A stretch of DNA of 64,000 nucleotides from positions 31,064 through 95,063 of the forward strand of contig JALHOT010000012.1 in the NCBI GenBank assembly GCA_022842845.1. Reading direction: 5' to 3'. This document shows, piece by piece, positions 33,950-43,380 of this stretch (within the stretch, counting starts at the first letter, position 1; the number at the start of each line of letters is the position of its first letter). This stretch comes from Cyclobacteriaceae bacterium (lineage in GTDB: Bacteria; Bacteroidota; Bacteroidia; Cytophagales; Cyclobacteriaceae). The translations under genes and the position numbers were made by a program. The notes under the pieces were generated by a model that did no database searches, was not told where the DNA came from, and worked only from the letters and a program-made list of their open reading frames with translations.

Positions 33950-34721
33950 ATTGAGTACCACACTAAAGAATAGAAACAAACTTCTTTTCTATTTTGGTTG
34001 GATCAACATAGTAGCCTTCGTAGCTTGTTTGCTGCTCTACTTTATTGACGATAAGCTAGTGACTGGCATTAATGCCTGGCTTAAACCCATGAAGTTTAGT
34101 CTGAGCATTGCCATCTATGCCTGGACCTTTGGCTGGGCACTCCATTATCTCCAAAGTAAAAAAATGGAAACCTTTATCAGCTGGTTTGTTGTCATCAGCA
34201 TGTTAGTCGAAATTGGTATCATTATCTTTCAGGCAGCACGGGGTGAGATTTCACACTACAATATTTCAAGTGCCCTTAATGGCATGCTCTTCGGCATCAT
34301 GGGACTATTTATTGGCATCAATACCGTAATTAATGCATTGACAGTAGTGCTATTCCTAATGAAAAGCCAAGTGACAATTGAAGGCCCACAGCTGCTCGCC
34401 TGGCGTGCAGGTCTCCTCTTGTTTTTGATAGGTAGTATTTCCGGAGGGCTCATGATTGCCAACATGGGGCATACCTATGGGGCTGCTGATGGAGGTCCGG
34501 GGATTCCCTTTACTAATTGGAGTACACAAGCGGGTGATATGCGCGCGGCACACTTCTTTACTTTGCATGGCTTACAGCTAATACCCTTCTTTGCTTTCCT
34601 GATTCCAGCCCATCATAAAAAGAAAGCCCTATTAGTATTGCTTTTTTCGTTGGTCTACTCGTTTGCCTGTATATGGATGCATTACCTGGCCCTGCAAGGG
34701 AAACCTTTGTTCAGCTTTTAG
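33936..34721 (+). CDS. Seven-helix membrane protein of unknown function
   Basis: A 261-residue protein with about seven hydrophobic segments. The N-terminal block is LLFYFGWINIVAFVACLLLYF, then a conserved-looking INAWLKPMKFSLSIAIYAWTFGW. The middle has AWRAGLLLFLIGSISGGLMI, and a loop with GDMRAAHFFTLHGLQLIPFF contains two His in helices, reminiscent of heme- or metal-binding membrane proteins. I do not recognise the family. It overlaps the ABA4-like gene by 14 bases and is followed by the his leader region. Confidence 0.75.
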   Translation: MKISELSTTLKNRNKLLFYFGWINIVAFVACLLLYFIDDKLVTGINAWLKPMKFSLSIAIYAWTFGWALHYLQSKKMETFISWFVVISMLVEIGIIIFQAARGEISHYNISSALNGMLFGIMGLFIGINTVINALTVVLFLMKSQVTIEGPQLLAWRAGLLLFLIGSISGGLMIANMGHTYGAADGGPGIPFTNWSTQAGDMRAAHFFTLHGLQLIPFFAFLIPAHHKKKALLVLLFSLVYSFACIWMHYLALQGKPLFSF

Positions 34722-34747
34722 ATGCCGATTCAAACAAAAAAATGACC

Positions 34748-34789
34748 TTCTGACAGAGAAATTTTGATTTCTGACAATCCTTACCTTTA
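34748..34789 (+). promoter_or_regulatory. Candidate his promoter with TTCTGACA direct repeats
   Basis: TACCTTTA (34782-34789) is one base off the TAnnTTTG consensus, 17 bp before the leader ATG; a TTTG lies 15 bp upstream of it, somewhat close. TTCTGACA occurs at 34748 and again at 34769, exactly 21 bp apart, which suggests an activator or repressor site. Confidence 0.35.
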
Positions 34790-34805
34790 TTCGCACCATC
34801 AAATC

Positions 34806-34883
34806 ATGAAAAACACACAAAACATAAACCTTCACCACCATCATCATGTTAACCATGCGGATCGTGGCTGCGCTATGTTTTGA
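34806..34883 (+). CDS. Histidine operon leader peptide
   Basis: A 25-codon open frame (MKNTQNINL, then five consecutive His codons, V-N, and a sixth His) ends in TGA at 34881, 19 bases before a strong terminator hairpin and 89 bases before hisG. In enterobacteria, ribosome stalling at His codons of such a leader prevents formation of the terminator and switches the his operon on. The same arrangement here implies attenuation by charged tRNA-His. The frame is too short for routine gene finders. Confidence 0.85.
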   Translation: MKNTQNINLHHHHHVNHADRGCAMF

Positions 34884-34936
34884 TTGAATTATAAAACCAA
34901 TTAAAAGGCTTGTCACGATGTGGCAAGCCTTTTTTG
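34861..34936 (+). terminator. his attenuator (terminator with a competing antiterminator)
   Basis: AAAAGGCTTGTCAC (34903-34916) pairs with GTGGCAAGCCTTTT (34920-34933) over 14 bp with a GAT loop, followed by a T run: an intrinsic terminator before hisG. Within the leader, ATCGTGGC (34861-34868) can pair with GTCACGAT (34912-34919), breaking the top of the terminator stem. Translation of the leader covers the first segment, so stalling at the His codons would favour the antiterminator. Confidence 0.8.
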
Positions 34937-34972
34937 TTTTCATCACACTTTAAAAATGATAAATCGATAAAC

Positions 34973-35836
34973 ATGAGCAATACGTTACTAAGAATCGCCA
35001 TTCAAAAATCTGGTCGCTTGCAAGAAGGTTCACTGGCCCTTTTAAAAGAGAGTGGTTTGTCCATCAGCAATGGTCGCGATCAACTTAAAACACAAGCACG
35101 AAATTTTCCGGTTGAAGTGCTCTTCCTACGCGATGATGACATCCCTCAGTATGTAGAAGACAATGTGGCTGATATAGGAATAGTTGGAGAGAATGTATTT
35201 GTTGAAAAACAAAAGAAGAACGAACTCATTAAAAAACTAGACTTTGCCAAGTGCAGGTTGTGCCTGGCCATACCTCGATCTGAGAATTATACAGGTCTCC
35301 AGTGGTTTGAAGGAAAAAATATTGCGACCTCTTACCCTGCCATTGTTCAGCAATTCTTAGAAAAAAATAATATTAAAGCTGGTATTCACGAAATCAGTGG
35401 CTCTGTTGAAATTGCCCCGGGTATTGGTTTAGCCGATGGTATTTGTGATATCGTAAGCACTGGGAGCACTTTATTGAGTAATGGTCTTAAGGAAGTAGAA
35501 ACAGTTCTTTATTCTGAAGCAGTGATGATTGCCAGTCCGCAATTAAGCGCAGAGAAGAAAGCCATTCTTAACAAGTTGCTCTTCAGAATTGAGTCAGTTC
35601 AAAAAGCCAAGAACAACAAGTATATTTTATTGAACTGCCCTAACGATGCCATCGACAAAATCACATCTGTGATTCCGGGGATGAACAGTCCTACCATTTT
35701 GCCTCTAAAACGCGAAGGTTGGTCTTCACTACACTCTGTTGTGGACGAGAATGACTTCTGGGAAAAAATTGATTTACTGAAATCCTTTGGTGCCCAAGGT
35801 ATTCTGGTCATCCCTATAGAAAAAATGATTGCATAG
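34973..35836 (+). CDS. hisG: ATP phosphoribosyltransferase (long form)
   Basis: HisG joins ATP and PRPP in the first step of histidine synthesis. The 287-residue protein begins MSNTLLRIAIQKSGRLQEGS. It has the PRPP-binding DGICDIVSTGSTLLSNGL near residues 150-167 and the DIGIVGENVF block. A C-terminal domain (about 210-287, IDKITSVIPGMNSPTILPL onwards) is the ACT-like regulatory part of the long form, so direct inhibition by histidine is expected and HisZ is not needed. A frame extending to 34910 would enter the attenuator hairpin; the ATG at 34973 is correct. Confidence 0.96.
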   Translation: MSNTLLRIAIQKSGRLQEGSLALLKESGLSISNGRDQLKTQARNFPVEVLFLRDDDIPQYVEDNVADIGIVGENVFVEKQKKNELIKKLDFAKCRLCLAIPRSENYTGLQWFEGKNIATSYPAIVQQFLEKNNIKAGIHEISGSVEIAPGIGLADGICDIVSTGSTLLSNGLKEVETVLYSEAVMIASPQLSAEKKAILNKLLFRIESVQKAKNNKYILLNCPNDAIDKITSVIPGMNSPTILPLKREGWSSLHSVVDENDFWEKIDLLKSFGAQGILVIPIEKMIA

Positions 35837-35852
35837 TCTAAAGAAATCAAAC

Positions 35853-37145
35853 ATGAAGATTTTTAACAACCCTAATAGAGCCACCTGGACTGAATTAACG
35901 GCAAGACCTGCACTTGAACTTGACTTTCTGGAGAGTACTGTAAAAAACATTTTAAATCGCGTAAAACTTGGTGGAGATGCGGCATTGAAAGAACTAACCT
36001 TCCAACTCGATGGTGTTCAACTGAGTGATTTGCTGGTTAGCGAAGCGGAAATAACTGCGGCAGCAGCATTACTAAGTGTTGAGTTAAAGCAAGCCATCAT
36101 GACGGCACAGCGCAACATCGAACTATTTCATGCTTCACAACTAAAAACCGAAACCGTTACAGAAACCATGCCTGGCGTTAGCTGCTGGCGTAAGGCAGTT
36201 GCCATCGACAAGGTTGGCATTTACATTCCGGGAGGAACTGCTCCTTTATTCTCTACAGTCTTAATGCTCGGTACACCCGCTAAACTGGCAGGATGCAAAG
36301 AAGTAATCCTGTGCACACCACCGGATAGAAATGGAAAAGTAAATCCTGCTATTCTATTTGCTGCCAACTTAGTTGGTGTTACAAAAATTGTGAAGGTAGG
36401 TGGCGCACAAGCCATTGCAGCACTCGCTTACGGTACTGAAAGTGTCAATAAGGTTTACAAAATTTTTGGGCCCGGAAACCAGTATGTAACCATGGCGAAA
36501 CAATTGGTGAACCAGCAAGGCACAGCCATCGACATGCCTGCCGGGCCTTCAGAAGTATTGGTGATGGCCGATGAGAGCGCTGAAGCTTCCTTTGTGGCTG
36601 CCGACTTATTATCGCAGGCAGAACACGGTACGGATAGTCAGGTAATGCTTGTGCTTCTGGATAACAATAAACTGAAAGACATTCAGAAAGAAGTAGAAAA
36701 ACAACTGGCACTGCTCCCAAGAAAAGCCATTGCCGCACAAGCATTGGAAAACAGCAGGGTGGTTCAGTTTGATGCATTATCTGAAGCCATTGATTTTGTG
36801 AACGAGTATGCACCAGAGCACTTAATCATTAATGTAGAAAATGATGAAGCTGTGGCTGCAAAAATTACTAATGCAGGTTCCGTCTTCTTAGGTAACTATA
36901 CACCTGAGGCAGCGGGCGACTATGCTTCAGGCACAAATCATACCCTACCCACGAGTGGCTATGCGAAAGCCTATGCCGGAGTATCGCTTGATAGCTTTGT
37001 GAAAAATATTACCTACCAGCGAATTAGTAAAGAGGGCATTAATAATATAGGCCCTAATATTGAGTATATGGCCGAAGCGGAGCAACTGGTAGCACACAAA
37101 AGGGCGGTAAGTGTGCGTCTTGAAAAATTATTGACCAGTAAATAA
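35853..37145 (+). CDS. hisD: Histidinol dehydrogenase
   Basis: HisD oxidises L-histidinol to L-histidine with two NAD+ and bound Zn2+, the last step of the pathway. The 430-residue protein contains VGIYIPGGTAPLFSTVLM, the signature GAQAIAALAYGTESV, GPGNQYVTMAKQLV, and IDMPAGPSEVLVMADE, plus the Zn/His-bearing QAEHGTDSQV and YAPEHLIIN. It starts 16 bp after the hisG stop. Confidence 0.97.
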   Translation: MKIFNNPNRATWTELTARPALELDFLESTVKNILNRVKLGGDAALKELTFQLDGVQLSDLLVSEAEITAAAALLSVELKQAIMTAQRNIELFHASQLKTETVTETMPGVSCWRKAVAIDKVGIYIPGGTAPLFSTVLMLGTPAKLAGCKEVILCTPPDRNGKVNPAILFAANLVGVTKIVKVGGAQAIAALAYGTESVNKVYKIFGPGNQYVTMAKQLVNQQGTAIDMPAGPSEVLVMADESAEASFVAADLLSQAEHGTDSQVMLVLLDNNKLKDIQKEVEKQLALLPRKAIAAQALENSRVVQFDALSEAIDFVNEYAPEHLIINVENDEAVAAKITNAGSVFLGNYTPEAAGDYASGTNHTLPTSGYAKAYAGVSLDSFVKNITYQRISKEGINNIGPNIEYMAEAEQLVAHKRAVSVRLEKLLTSK

Positions 37146-37154
37146 ACCCTTGTC

Positions 37155-38192
37155 ATGGCAAATTTTGATTTACATACTTTAGTTCGTAAAAATATTCTAG
37201 CCTTAAAACCCTATTCTTCTGCCCGTGATGAGTTTAAGGGTGAAGCTGATGTTTACCTTGATGCGAACGAAAATCCCTATCCTTCTGGTTATAATCGTTA
37301 TCCGGATCCCTTACAATGGAAAGTGAAAGAACTTCTCTCAAAACAAAAGGGAATTAAACCCGAACAGATTTTTCTAGGTAATGGTAGTGATGAAGCCATC
37401 GACCTATTGATCCGTGTGTTTTGTGAACCAAATCAAGACAGCGTGATGATCACAGAACCTACCTACGGCATGTACAGGGTTTGTGCTAACATTAATGCGG
37501 TGTCTATTCAAAATGTGCTATTGACAAGAGATTATCAACTTGACACAGAAGGAATAGTAAAAACGGTCATGTCCAATACTAAAATTATATTCTTGTGTTC
37601 CCCTAATAATCCGACCGGTAACTTATTAAAGGTTGAAAACATATTTTCTGTATTAAATCAATTTTCAGGATTAGTCGTGGTGGATGAAGCCTATATCGAT
37701 TTTGCGGGAGATGTCAGCTTAATTAAAGAACTTAAAAATTATCCCAACCTTGTTATTCTGCAAACCTTCTCTAAAGCCTGGGGCCTGGCCGGACTTCGCC
37801 TGGGAATGTGTTTTGCCTCGGAAACCATTATTGGTCTACTCAATAAAGTGAAGTACCCCTACAATGTAAATATCAAAACGCAGGAGCTGGCGATAGAAGC
37901 TTTGGTAAAGATTGAAGATAAGAATAAAGCGGTAACCGAAATTCTGGCAGAGCGAAAGAAATTAATTGATGAGCTTCATGACATTACCTTTGTTAAAAAG
38001 GTATATCCCTCAGATGCTAACTTTGTATTGGTAGCGATGGAAAACGCCCCTTCTATTTATCAGAAACTGATGCAACAAGGCATTATTGTTAGGGACAGAT
38101 CAGCCGTGGTACTCTGCGAAAGCTCTTTGCGCATTACTATAGGAACACCGGAAGAAAATAAGAAATTAATAAATACACTTAAGACATTATGA
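37155..38192 (+). CDS. hisC: Histidinol-phosphate aminotransferase
   Basis: HisC is the PLP enzyme that converts imidazole acetol phosphate to histidinol phosphate. The 345-residue class I/II aminotransferase has [18 protein letters not shown] at the N-terminus, [11 protein letters not shown] for cofactor phosphate binding, NNPTGN, DEAYIDF, and the PLP lysine in [14 protein letters not shown]. The stop overlaps the hisB start (ATGA). Confidence 0.96.
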   Translation: MANFDLHTLVRKNILALKPYSSARDEFKGEADVYLDANENPYPSGYNRYPDPLQWKVKELLSKQKGIKPEQIFLGNGSDEAIDLLIRVFCEPNQDSVMITEPTYGMYRVCANINAVSIQNVLLTRDYQLDTEGIVKTVMSNTKIIFLCSPNNPTGNLLKVENIFSVLNQFSGLVVVDEAYIDFAGDVSLIKELKNYPNLVILQTFSKAWGLAGLRLGMCFASETIIGLLNKVKYPYNVNIKTQELAIEALVKIEDKNKAVTEILAERKKLIDELHDITFVKKVYPSDANFVLVAMENAPSIYQKLMQQGIIVRDRSAVVLCESSLRITIGTPEENKKLINTLKTL

Positions 38193-39304
38193 AAAAAGTA
38201 TTATTCATAGACAGGGATGGCACCTTGATTATCGAACCCCCTGACCAGCAAATAGACAGCCTGGATAAACTGGAATTTTACCCGGGTATTTTTTCCGGTT
38301 TGTCGCAGATTGTTGCTGCAAACGCTTTTGAACTGGTCATGGTCACTAATCAGGACGGTTTAGGTACCAACAGTTTTCCAGAAGAGACCTTCTGGCCGGC
38401 ACAAAATAAAATGCTCAAAGCCTTCTCGAATGAGAACATTCATTTTTCTGCCACTCACATCGATCGAACTTTTCTCCACGAAAATAAACCAACACGCAAG
38501 CCAGGCACTGGCATGCTAGGGCAATACTTTTCTTCTGAGTATGACCTAAGCGCTTCTTTCGTAATAGGTGATCGTATCACAGATATTGAACTGGCCAAGA
38601 ATCTTGCCTGTAAAGGAATACTCATTAATGATGGCTCTTTGCTTGATTCTATAAAGGAAAAAGCCTTGGAAGAGTATTGCGCACTCATCACTACCTCATG
38701 GTCAGAAATTGCAACCTTTCTGATCAAACCACAGCGCAAAACCGAGCACGTTCGCAAAACAAAAGAAACCGACATCAAGATTTCTTTGAACCTGGATGGA
38801 ACAGGCATTGCCAATAACAAAACAGGTCTTGGTTTTTTCGATCATATGTTGGATCAACTGGCCAAGCACGGTAACATCGACTTAGCAGTAGATGTAAAAG
38901 GAGACTTACACATCGATGAACACCACACCATAGAGGACACAGCACTAGCCATCGGTGAAGCTTTTGGTAAAGCCTTGGGTGATAAGCGAGGGATAGAACG
39001 TTACGGCTATTGTTTACCCATGGATGATTGTCTGGCACAATCAGCCATAGATTTTGGCGGAAGACCCTGGTTAGTCTGGGAAGCAGAATTTAAGCGGGAA
39101 AAAATAGGTGAAATGCCAACAGAAATGTTCTTCCACTTTTTTAAATCCTTTTCGGATGCCTCCAAATGCAATTTGAATATTAAAGCAGAAGGAACTAATG
39201 AACATCATAAAATAGAAGCCATCTTCAAAGCATTTGCCAAGTCAATCAAGATGGCCTTGAAAAGAGAAGGTAATGATTTACCTAGCACTAAAGGTGTATT
39301 ATGA
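38189..39304 (+). CDS. hisB: Bifunctional histidinol-phosphatase / imidazoleglycerol-phosphate dehydratase
   Basis: A 371-residue fusion. Residues 1 to about 165 are a HAD phosphatase (FIDRDGTLI motif, [28 protein letters not shown]) for histidinol phosphate. Residues about 180-371 are the dehydratase with the metal-binding [26 protein letters not shown] and the C-terminal [17 protein letters not shown]. The fusion is known from enterobacteria and many Bacteroidota. It overlaps its neighbours on both sides by four bases. Confidence 0.96.
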   Translation: MKKVLFIDRDGTLIIEPPDQQIDSLDKLEFYPGIFSGLSQIVAANAFELVMVTNQDGLGTNSFPEETFWPAQNKMLKAFSNENIHFSATHIDRTFLHENKPTRKPGTGMLGQYFSSEYDLSASFVIGDRITDIELAKNLACKGILINDGSLLDSIKEKALEEYCALITTSWSEIATFLIKPQRKTEHVRKTKETDIKISLNLDGTGIANNKTGLGFFDHMLDQLAKHGNIDLAVDVKGDLHIDEHHTIEDTALAIGEAFGKALGDKRGIERYGYCLPMDDCLAQSAIDFGGRPWLVWEAEFKREKIGEMPTEMFFHFFKSFSDASKCNLNIKAEGTNEHHKIEAIFKAFAKSIKMALKREGNDLPSTKGVL

Positions 39305-39891
39305 AAGTAGCCATTATCAAATACAACGCAGGTAATATTCGATCCATGGCCTTTGCCATGGAGAGACTTGGCATTGACTACAGTATTACTGATCACCAAG
39401 AAGAAATTAAAAAGGCTGACAAAGTAATTTTTCCTGGTGTAGGTGAAGCCAAGTCAACGATGGACTATCTGCAAGTACATAAGTTAGATTTGCTCATCAA
39501 AGATCTAAAACAACCTGTATTGGGTGTTTGCTTAGGTATGCAATTAATGTGTGCTTATTCGGAGGAAAATGATACAAAGTGCTTGGGTATTTTCGATGAA
39601 ACAGTCAAACAGTTTATTCCCAAAAATGCAGAGAAAGTTCCACACATGGGCTGGAACTCCATTGCCTTGAGCAATTCATGGATCAATGCTTCTTTAGATG
39701 AGACTTACATGTATTTTGTCCATAGCTACTATGTTCCTGTAAACCAACATACCGCAGCCATAACCGATTACATTCAGCCCTTTAGTGCTGCTTTGCAAAA
39801 AGACAATTTTTACGCTGTACAATTTCACCCTGAAAAATCTGCGTCTGTTGGCGAAAATGTGTTGCGTTCTTTTCTAAATATTCCTGCATGA
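39301..39891 (+). CDS. hisH: Imidazole glycerol phosphate synthase, glutamine amidotransferase subunit
   Basis: HisH releases ammonia from glutamine and channels it to HisF. The 196-residue class I amidotransferase has the triad: Cys in [10 protein letters not shown], and His-Glu in [28 protein letters not shown] is the oxyanion strand region. It overlaps hisB and hisA by four bases each, so its synthesis is tightly coupled. Confidence 0.96.
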   Translation: MKVAIIKYNAGNIRSMAFAMERLGIDYSITDHQEEIKKADKVIFPGVGEAKSTMDYLQVHKLDLLIKDLKQPVLGVCLGMQLMCAYSEENDTKCLGIFDETVKQFIPKNAEKVPHMGWNSIALSNSWINASLDETYMYFVHSYYVPVNQHTAAITDYIQPFSAALQKDNFYAVQFHPEKSASVGENVLRSFLNIPA

Positions 39892-40604
39892 AAATCATTC
39901 CAGCTATCGATATCATCAATGGTCAGTGTGTTCGATTAACACAAGGCGACTATGAACAGAAAAAAGTTTACAATAACAATCCACTGGAGGTTGCACTTGA
40001 ATTTGAAGGGGCAGGAATTAAATACTTGCATGTAGTTGATCTTGATGGGGCAAAAGCGGGTAGCATACAAAACTTTACCATCATTGAGAAGCTGGTTAAA
40101 GAAACCCAATTACGCATCGATGTTGGTGGTGGAATAAAGACGGAAGGAGATATAAGGAGGCTCTTAAACTTAGGCGTTGCTCAGGTAAACCTCGGCAGCA
40201 TCGCTGCGAAAAATCCAGAGCTAGTGAATGAATGGATGGACTTATTCGGGCCTGATAAAATAATTATCAGTGCCGATGTACGTAACGAGAAAATTGCGTT
40301 ACATGGCTGGCAAGAGCAATCCATGCTATCAATCTATGATTTCCTGCAGCTCTTCCCGTCAAAGCTTTTGCATGTAACCTGTACAGACATTGCTACAGAT
40401 GGCATGCTATCGGGTCCTAACTTATCTCTGTATCAAAAAATCCAAGGCAGGTTTCCTGACGCCAGTATTACGGCCAGTGGGGGCGTTAGCTCTATCAAAG
40501 ATCTTGATGCCTTGCTAAAACTAAAAGTTGACGGTGTCATTATTGGGAAGGCGATTTATGAAAATAAAATATCACTCACTGAATTAAGTAAGTATGTTAA
40601 CTAA
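39888..40604 (+). CDS. hisA: Phosphoribosylformimino-AICAR-P isomerase
   Basis: HisA performs the Amadori rearrangement of ProFAR to PRFAR. The 238-residue (beta/alpha)8 barrel has the catalytic Asp in [22 protein letters not shown], the phosphate-binding [16 protein letters not shown] and [14 protein letters not shown], and the second catalytic Asp in [13 protein letters not shown]. Its 3' end overlaps hisF by 11 bases. Confidence 0.96.
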   Translation: MKIIPAIDIINGQCVRLTQGDYEQKKVYNNNPLEVALEFEGAGIKYLHVVDLDGAKAGSIQNFTIIEKLVKETQLRIDVGGGIKTEGDIRRLLNLGVAQVNLGSIAAKNPELVNEWMDLFGPDKIIISADVRNEKIALHGWQEQSMLSIYDFLQLFPSKLLHVTCTDIATDGMLSGPNLSLYQKIQGRFPDASITASGGVSSIKDLDALLKLKVDGVIIGKAIYENKISLTELSKYVN

Positions 40605-41346
40605 GCGCATCATCCCTTGTCTTGATATTAAAGAGGGCCGGACAGTGAAGGGAGTTAATTTTGAAAGCATCCGGGATGCCGGTGACCCGGTAGCGCTTGC
40701 TTCACTATATGCCCAGCAAGGCGCAGATGAATTGGTGTTTTTGGATATTGCGGCCACCAATGAAAACAGAAAAACATTTTCAACTTTAGTACGTGAAATT
40801 GCCAGGCATATCAACATACCGTTTACAGTGGGTGGTGGGATCAGTTCTGTAGAAGATGCCAGCTTATTATTAGAAGCCGGAGCAGATAAGGTAAGTATTA
40901 ATTCTGCTGCAGTTCGCAATCCTCAACTCATCGATGAAATGGCAAAAGCTTTCGGATCTCAGTTTGTCGTAGTAGCTATTGATGCGAAAAAAGTGGGCAA
41001 TCCATGGGTTGTTCATACACACGGTGGTAAAAAACCAACCGACAAAAAACTATTCTCCTGGGCTGAAGAGGCCCAGCAACGTGGTGCCGGTGAAATCTTA
41101 TTTACCAGCATGGACCATGACGGCACCAAAAATGGTTTTGCCATTGATGCCCTGAGTAAACTCAATCAACTGTTGAGCATACCTGTTATTGCTTCAGGAG
41201 GTGCCGGCAATATGGGGCACTTCATGGATGTATTCTTACTTGGCAAAGCCGATGCCGCCTTAGCAGCCAGCATTTTTCACTTCGGAGAAGTGCCCTTGCC
41301 CGAACTAAAAAAATATTTAAAAGACAGACACATCAGCATCCGATAA
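40594..41346 (+). CDS. hisF: Imidazole glycerol phosphate synthase, cyclase subunit
   Basis: HisF uses ammonia from HisH to make imidazole glycerol phosphate and AICAR from PRFAR. The 250-residue barrel has the catalytic Asp residues in [16 protein letters not shown] and [28 protein letters not shown], and [10 protein letters not shown]. It is followed by hisIE after two bases. Confidence 0.97.
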   Translation: MLTKRIIPCLDIKEGRTVKGVNFESIRDAGDPVALASLYAQQGADELVFLDIAATNENRKTFSTLVREIARHINIPFTVGGGISSVEDASLLLEAGADKVSINSAAVRNPQLIDEMAKAFGSQFVVVAIDAKKVGNPWVVHTHGGKKPTDKKLFSWAEEAQQRGAGEILFTSMDHDGTKNGFAIDALSKLNQLLSIPVIASGGAGNMGHFMDVFLLGKADAALAASIFHFGEVPLPELKKYLKDRHISIR

Positions 41347-41348
41347 CT

Positions 41349-41951
41349 ATGGAAACTCTTACAATAGACTTTGCAAAAAATAATGGACTTGTACCTTGCA
41401 TCGTTCAGGATGCCAACACCCATGTAGTGTTAATGCTTGGTTACATGAATGAGGAGGCGTATGCAAAAACGCTACAAGAGAAAAGGGTTACCTTTTATAG
41501 CAGAAGTAAAAACCGACTCTGGACAAAAGGAGAAACAACACAACACTACCTTAACTTGGTTTCTATTGCTATTGATTGCGATCAAGACACCTTACTCATT
41601 AAGGCCACTCCACAAGGCCCTACCTGCCATACAGGAACTGATACCTGCTTTAATGAGATCAATCGCAAAAGCTGGTCTATTCACGCTCTGGAAGAAATTG
41701 TTCTGGAAAGAAAATCAAATCCGAGTGAAAATTCATACACCAATAAGCTTTTAACTTCAGGCATTAATAAAGTAGCACAAAAAGTCGGAGAAGAAGCTGT
41801 TGAGTTAGTGATCGAAAGTAAAGATGACAACAAAGAACTTTTCTTAGGAGAAGCTGCTGATCTTATGTATCACTACGTTGTACTGTTAGCAGCTAAGGGC
41901 TTTACGCTAAGTGATGTGGAGAAGGTCTTGGAAAAGAGACATGTAAAGTAA
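41349..41951 (+). CDS. hisI: Bifunctional phosphoribosyl-AMP cyclohydrolase / phosphoribosyl-ATP pyrophosphatase
   Basis: A 200-residue fusion that carries out steps two and three of histidine synthesis. The HisI part (about 1-105) has VLMLGYMNEEAYAKTL, the Zn/Mg site in IDCDQDTLL, and GPTCHTGTDTCF. The HisE part (about 112-200) has NKVAQKVGEEAVELVIESK, then the acidic GEAADLMYHYVVLLAAKG motif. It is the last gene of the his operon. A short hairpin follows. Confidence 0.95.
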   Translation: METLTIDFAKNNGLVPCIVQDANTHVVLMLGYMNEEAYAKTLQEKRVTFYSRSKNRLWTKGETTQHYLNLVSIAIDCDQDTLLIKATPQGPTCHTGTDTCFNEINRKSWSIHALEEIVLERKSNPSENSYTNKLLTSGINKVAQKVGEEAVELVIESKDDNKELFLGEAADLMYHYVVLLAAKGFTLSDVEKVLEKRHVK

Positions 41952-41967
41952 AGGCCTCAAGCCTTTA
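41949..41967 (+). terminator. Probable terminator of the his operon
   Basis: TAAAGGC/GCCTTTA stem (7 bp) with a CTCAA loop, followed by ATTATTTCTTCTTTT. It begins in the hisIE stop codon and ends two bases before the convergent gene's stop. Confidence 0.5.
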
Positions 41968-41968
41968 A

Positions 41969-43288
41969 TTATTTCTTCTTTTCTGTCTGCTTCACTAAAT
42001 CTTCATGCTTGATAATACTGGTCCAAACGCTGGTCTTGCCTTCATCCATCCTTGTCCACACCGGTACTATTACACCATTATGAGCTTTAATATTGGTATA
42101 GTCTCCAAAGAACACCTTTTCATCAGGGATAAAAGATGATTCACTGATTTTTACATTCTTAAATGAAACACCTGCATCTGTAGAGTACGCCAGGTACACG
42201 TCAGTTTCATTGCCCATGTGGTCCCGTCTATCGTAGAAGATTGCATAGATATAACCGGTCTTGTAATCAACCGTGATCCAGGGAAAAAACTGGTGCTTGT
42301 TAGTATCATCATTATTCAGCTTTACCGGATTGATCCAGTTATCACCAAAGTTGTTAGAACGTGAGAACCATATATCTGTATTGTCTTTTCCATTCTGCTG
42401 GTCCGCCCAGATTAAATAGAGCATACCATTATAAGGACTCTTTAAATTGTTATCACACACCAGCACCGGCATACCATTGCTTCTCATAATACCTGGTATA
42501 TCCATAGCCCAGCCCCCTACTTGTTCAAAAATGGCAAGGTCGTTTCGTAACCATGTATCACCACCATCGAAAGATCTGTCTAAAAAAATTTTTCCTTGAT
42601 TAGACCAGGCCACAAACAACTTTCCATCGTTACTCACAGCAGGTACTGCGCCTTCAGCTGTATTATCATCATCAATACAATCTCCGGGGGTTTGTGAAAT
42701 GATCAATGGATCAGACCACTTCTCTCCCTTATTGGTTGATCTGCTAAACATGATGTTCGATTGACAGGCTGGATCCTTACTGCCGTAGATATCAAACTGA
42801 GTCCAGGTAACGTAGATGTTATCCGTTTTCGGATGTACCGTGGCCCATTGCTTATCTTGATCTTTGGGTGGATTATGACCAATGGAATAACCATCGCCCC
42901 AGCTTATGCCTTTGTCTTTAGATTTATTGACTACTATCCTGTCGAGCCAGGCTTCATTGCTTCGGCCTTCGCCCGATGGATCTGCCAGGTGAAAGAAGTA
43001 AAAGTTTCCTTTCGAATCAGAAACCAAGGCAGGATCTCCGTACACACCGAATGGTGATGTCACGGTGCTTTCTTTCCAGGTTTGGCCACCATCCTCAGTG
43101 TAAATGATTCGATCGAGAATAACACCTACTATTATGTTGTTTTCGTCTTTAAAGTTAATAGCAACACTAGGTTCCGAAGGTTGGTAGCGATCGCCCGAAC
43201 GCGCCTCCGCCAGCTTAATGTTTTTAAACTGGCCCAGAGCAGGAAAAGCAGCGTTTATAATAAGAAAAGCAAACAGTAAATACCTCAT
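41969..43288 (-). CDS. Exported sialidase-fold (BNR-repeat) protein
   Basis: A 439-residue exported protein; the ATG at 43288 gives signal peptide MRYLLFAFLIINAAFPALGQ. It is a six-bladed propeller with Asp-box repeats SxDxGxTW-like: TEDGGQTWKES, SKDKGISWGD, STNKGEKWSDP, SFDGGDTWLR, SNNFGDNWINP, STDAGVSFKN. The Arg triad and Tyr/Glu nucleophile of true sialidases cannot be confirmed, so the substrate is uncertain and an exo-alpha-sialidase label would be a guess. Confidence 0.85.
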   Translation of the reverse strand: MRYLLFAFLIINAAFPALGQFKNIKLAEARSGDRYQPSEPSVAINFKDENNIIVGVILDRIIYTEDGGQTWKESTVTSPFGVYGDPALVSDSKGNFYFFHLADPSGEGRSNEAWLDRIVVNKSKDKGISWGDGYSIGHNPPKDQDKQWATVHPKTDNIYVTWTQFDIYGSKDPACQSNIMFSRSTNKGEKWSDPLIISQTPGDCIDDDNTAEGAVPAVSNDGKLFVAWSNQGKIFLDRSFDGGDTWLRNDLAIFEQVGGWAMDIPGIMRSNGMPVLVCDNNLKSPYNGMLYLIWADQQNGKDNTDIWFSRSNNFGDNWINPVKLNNDDTNKHQFFPWITVDYKTGYIYAIFYDRRDHMGNETDVYLAYSTDAGVSFKNVKISESSFIPDEKVFFGDYTNIKAHNGVIVPVWTRMDEGKTSVWTSIIKHEDLVKQTEKKK

Positions 43289-43330
43289 AGCATGAACAGT
43301 CAATTCTGCGAAAGTAATAGACATTTATAA

Positions 43331-43362
43331 AAAAAAGTAGCGTTCGTTGTCAAACGCTACTT
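43331..43362 (-). terminator. Intrinsic terminator of the CocE/S15 hydrolase gene
   Basis: On the minus strand AAGTAGCGTT/AACGCTACTT (10 bp) with an eight-base loop is followed by a run of T. It separates the hydrolase gene from the BNR gene. Confidence 0.85.
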
Positions 43363-43380
43363 ACTAAAGAATCAGCTAAA

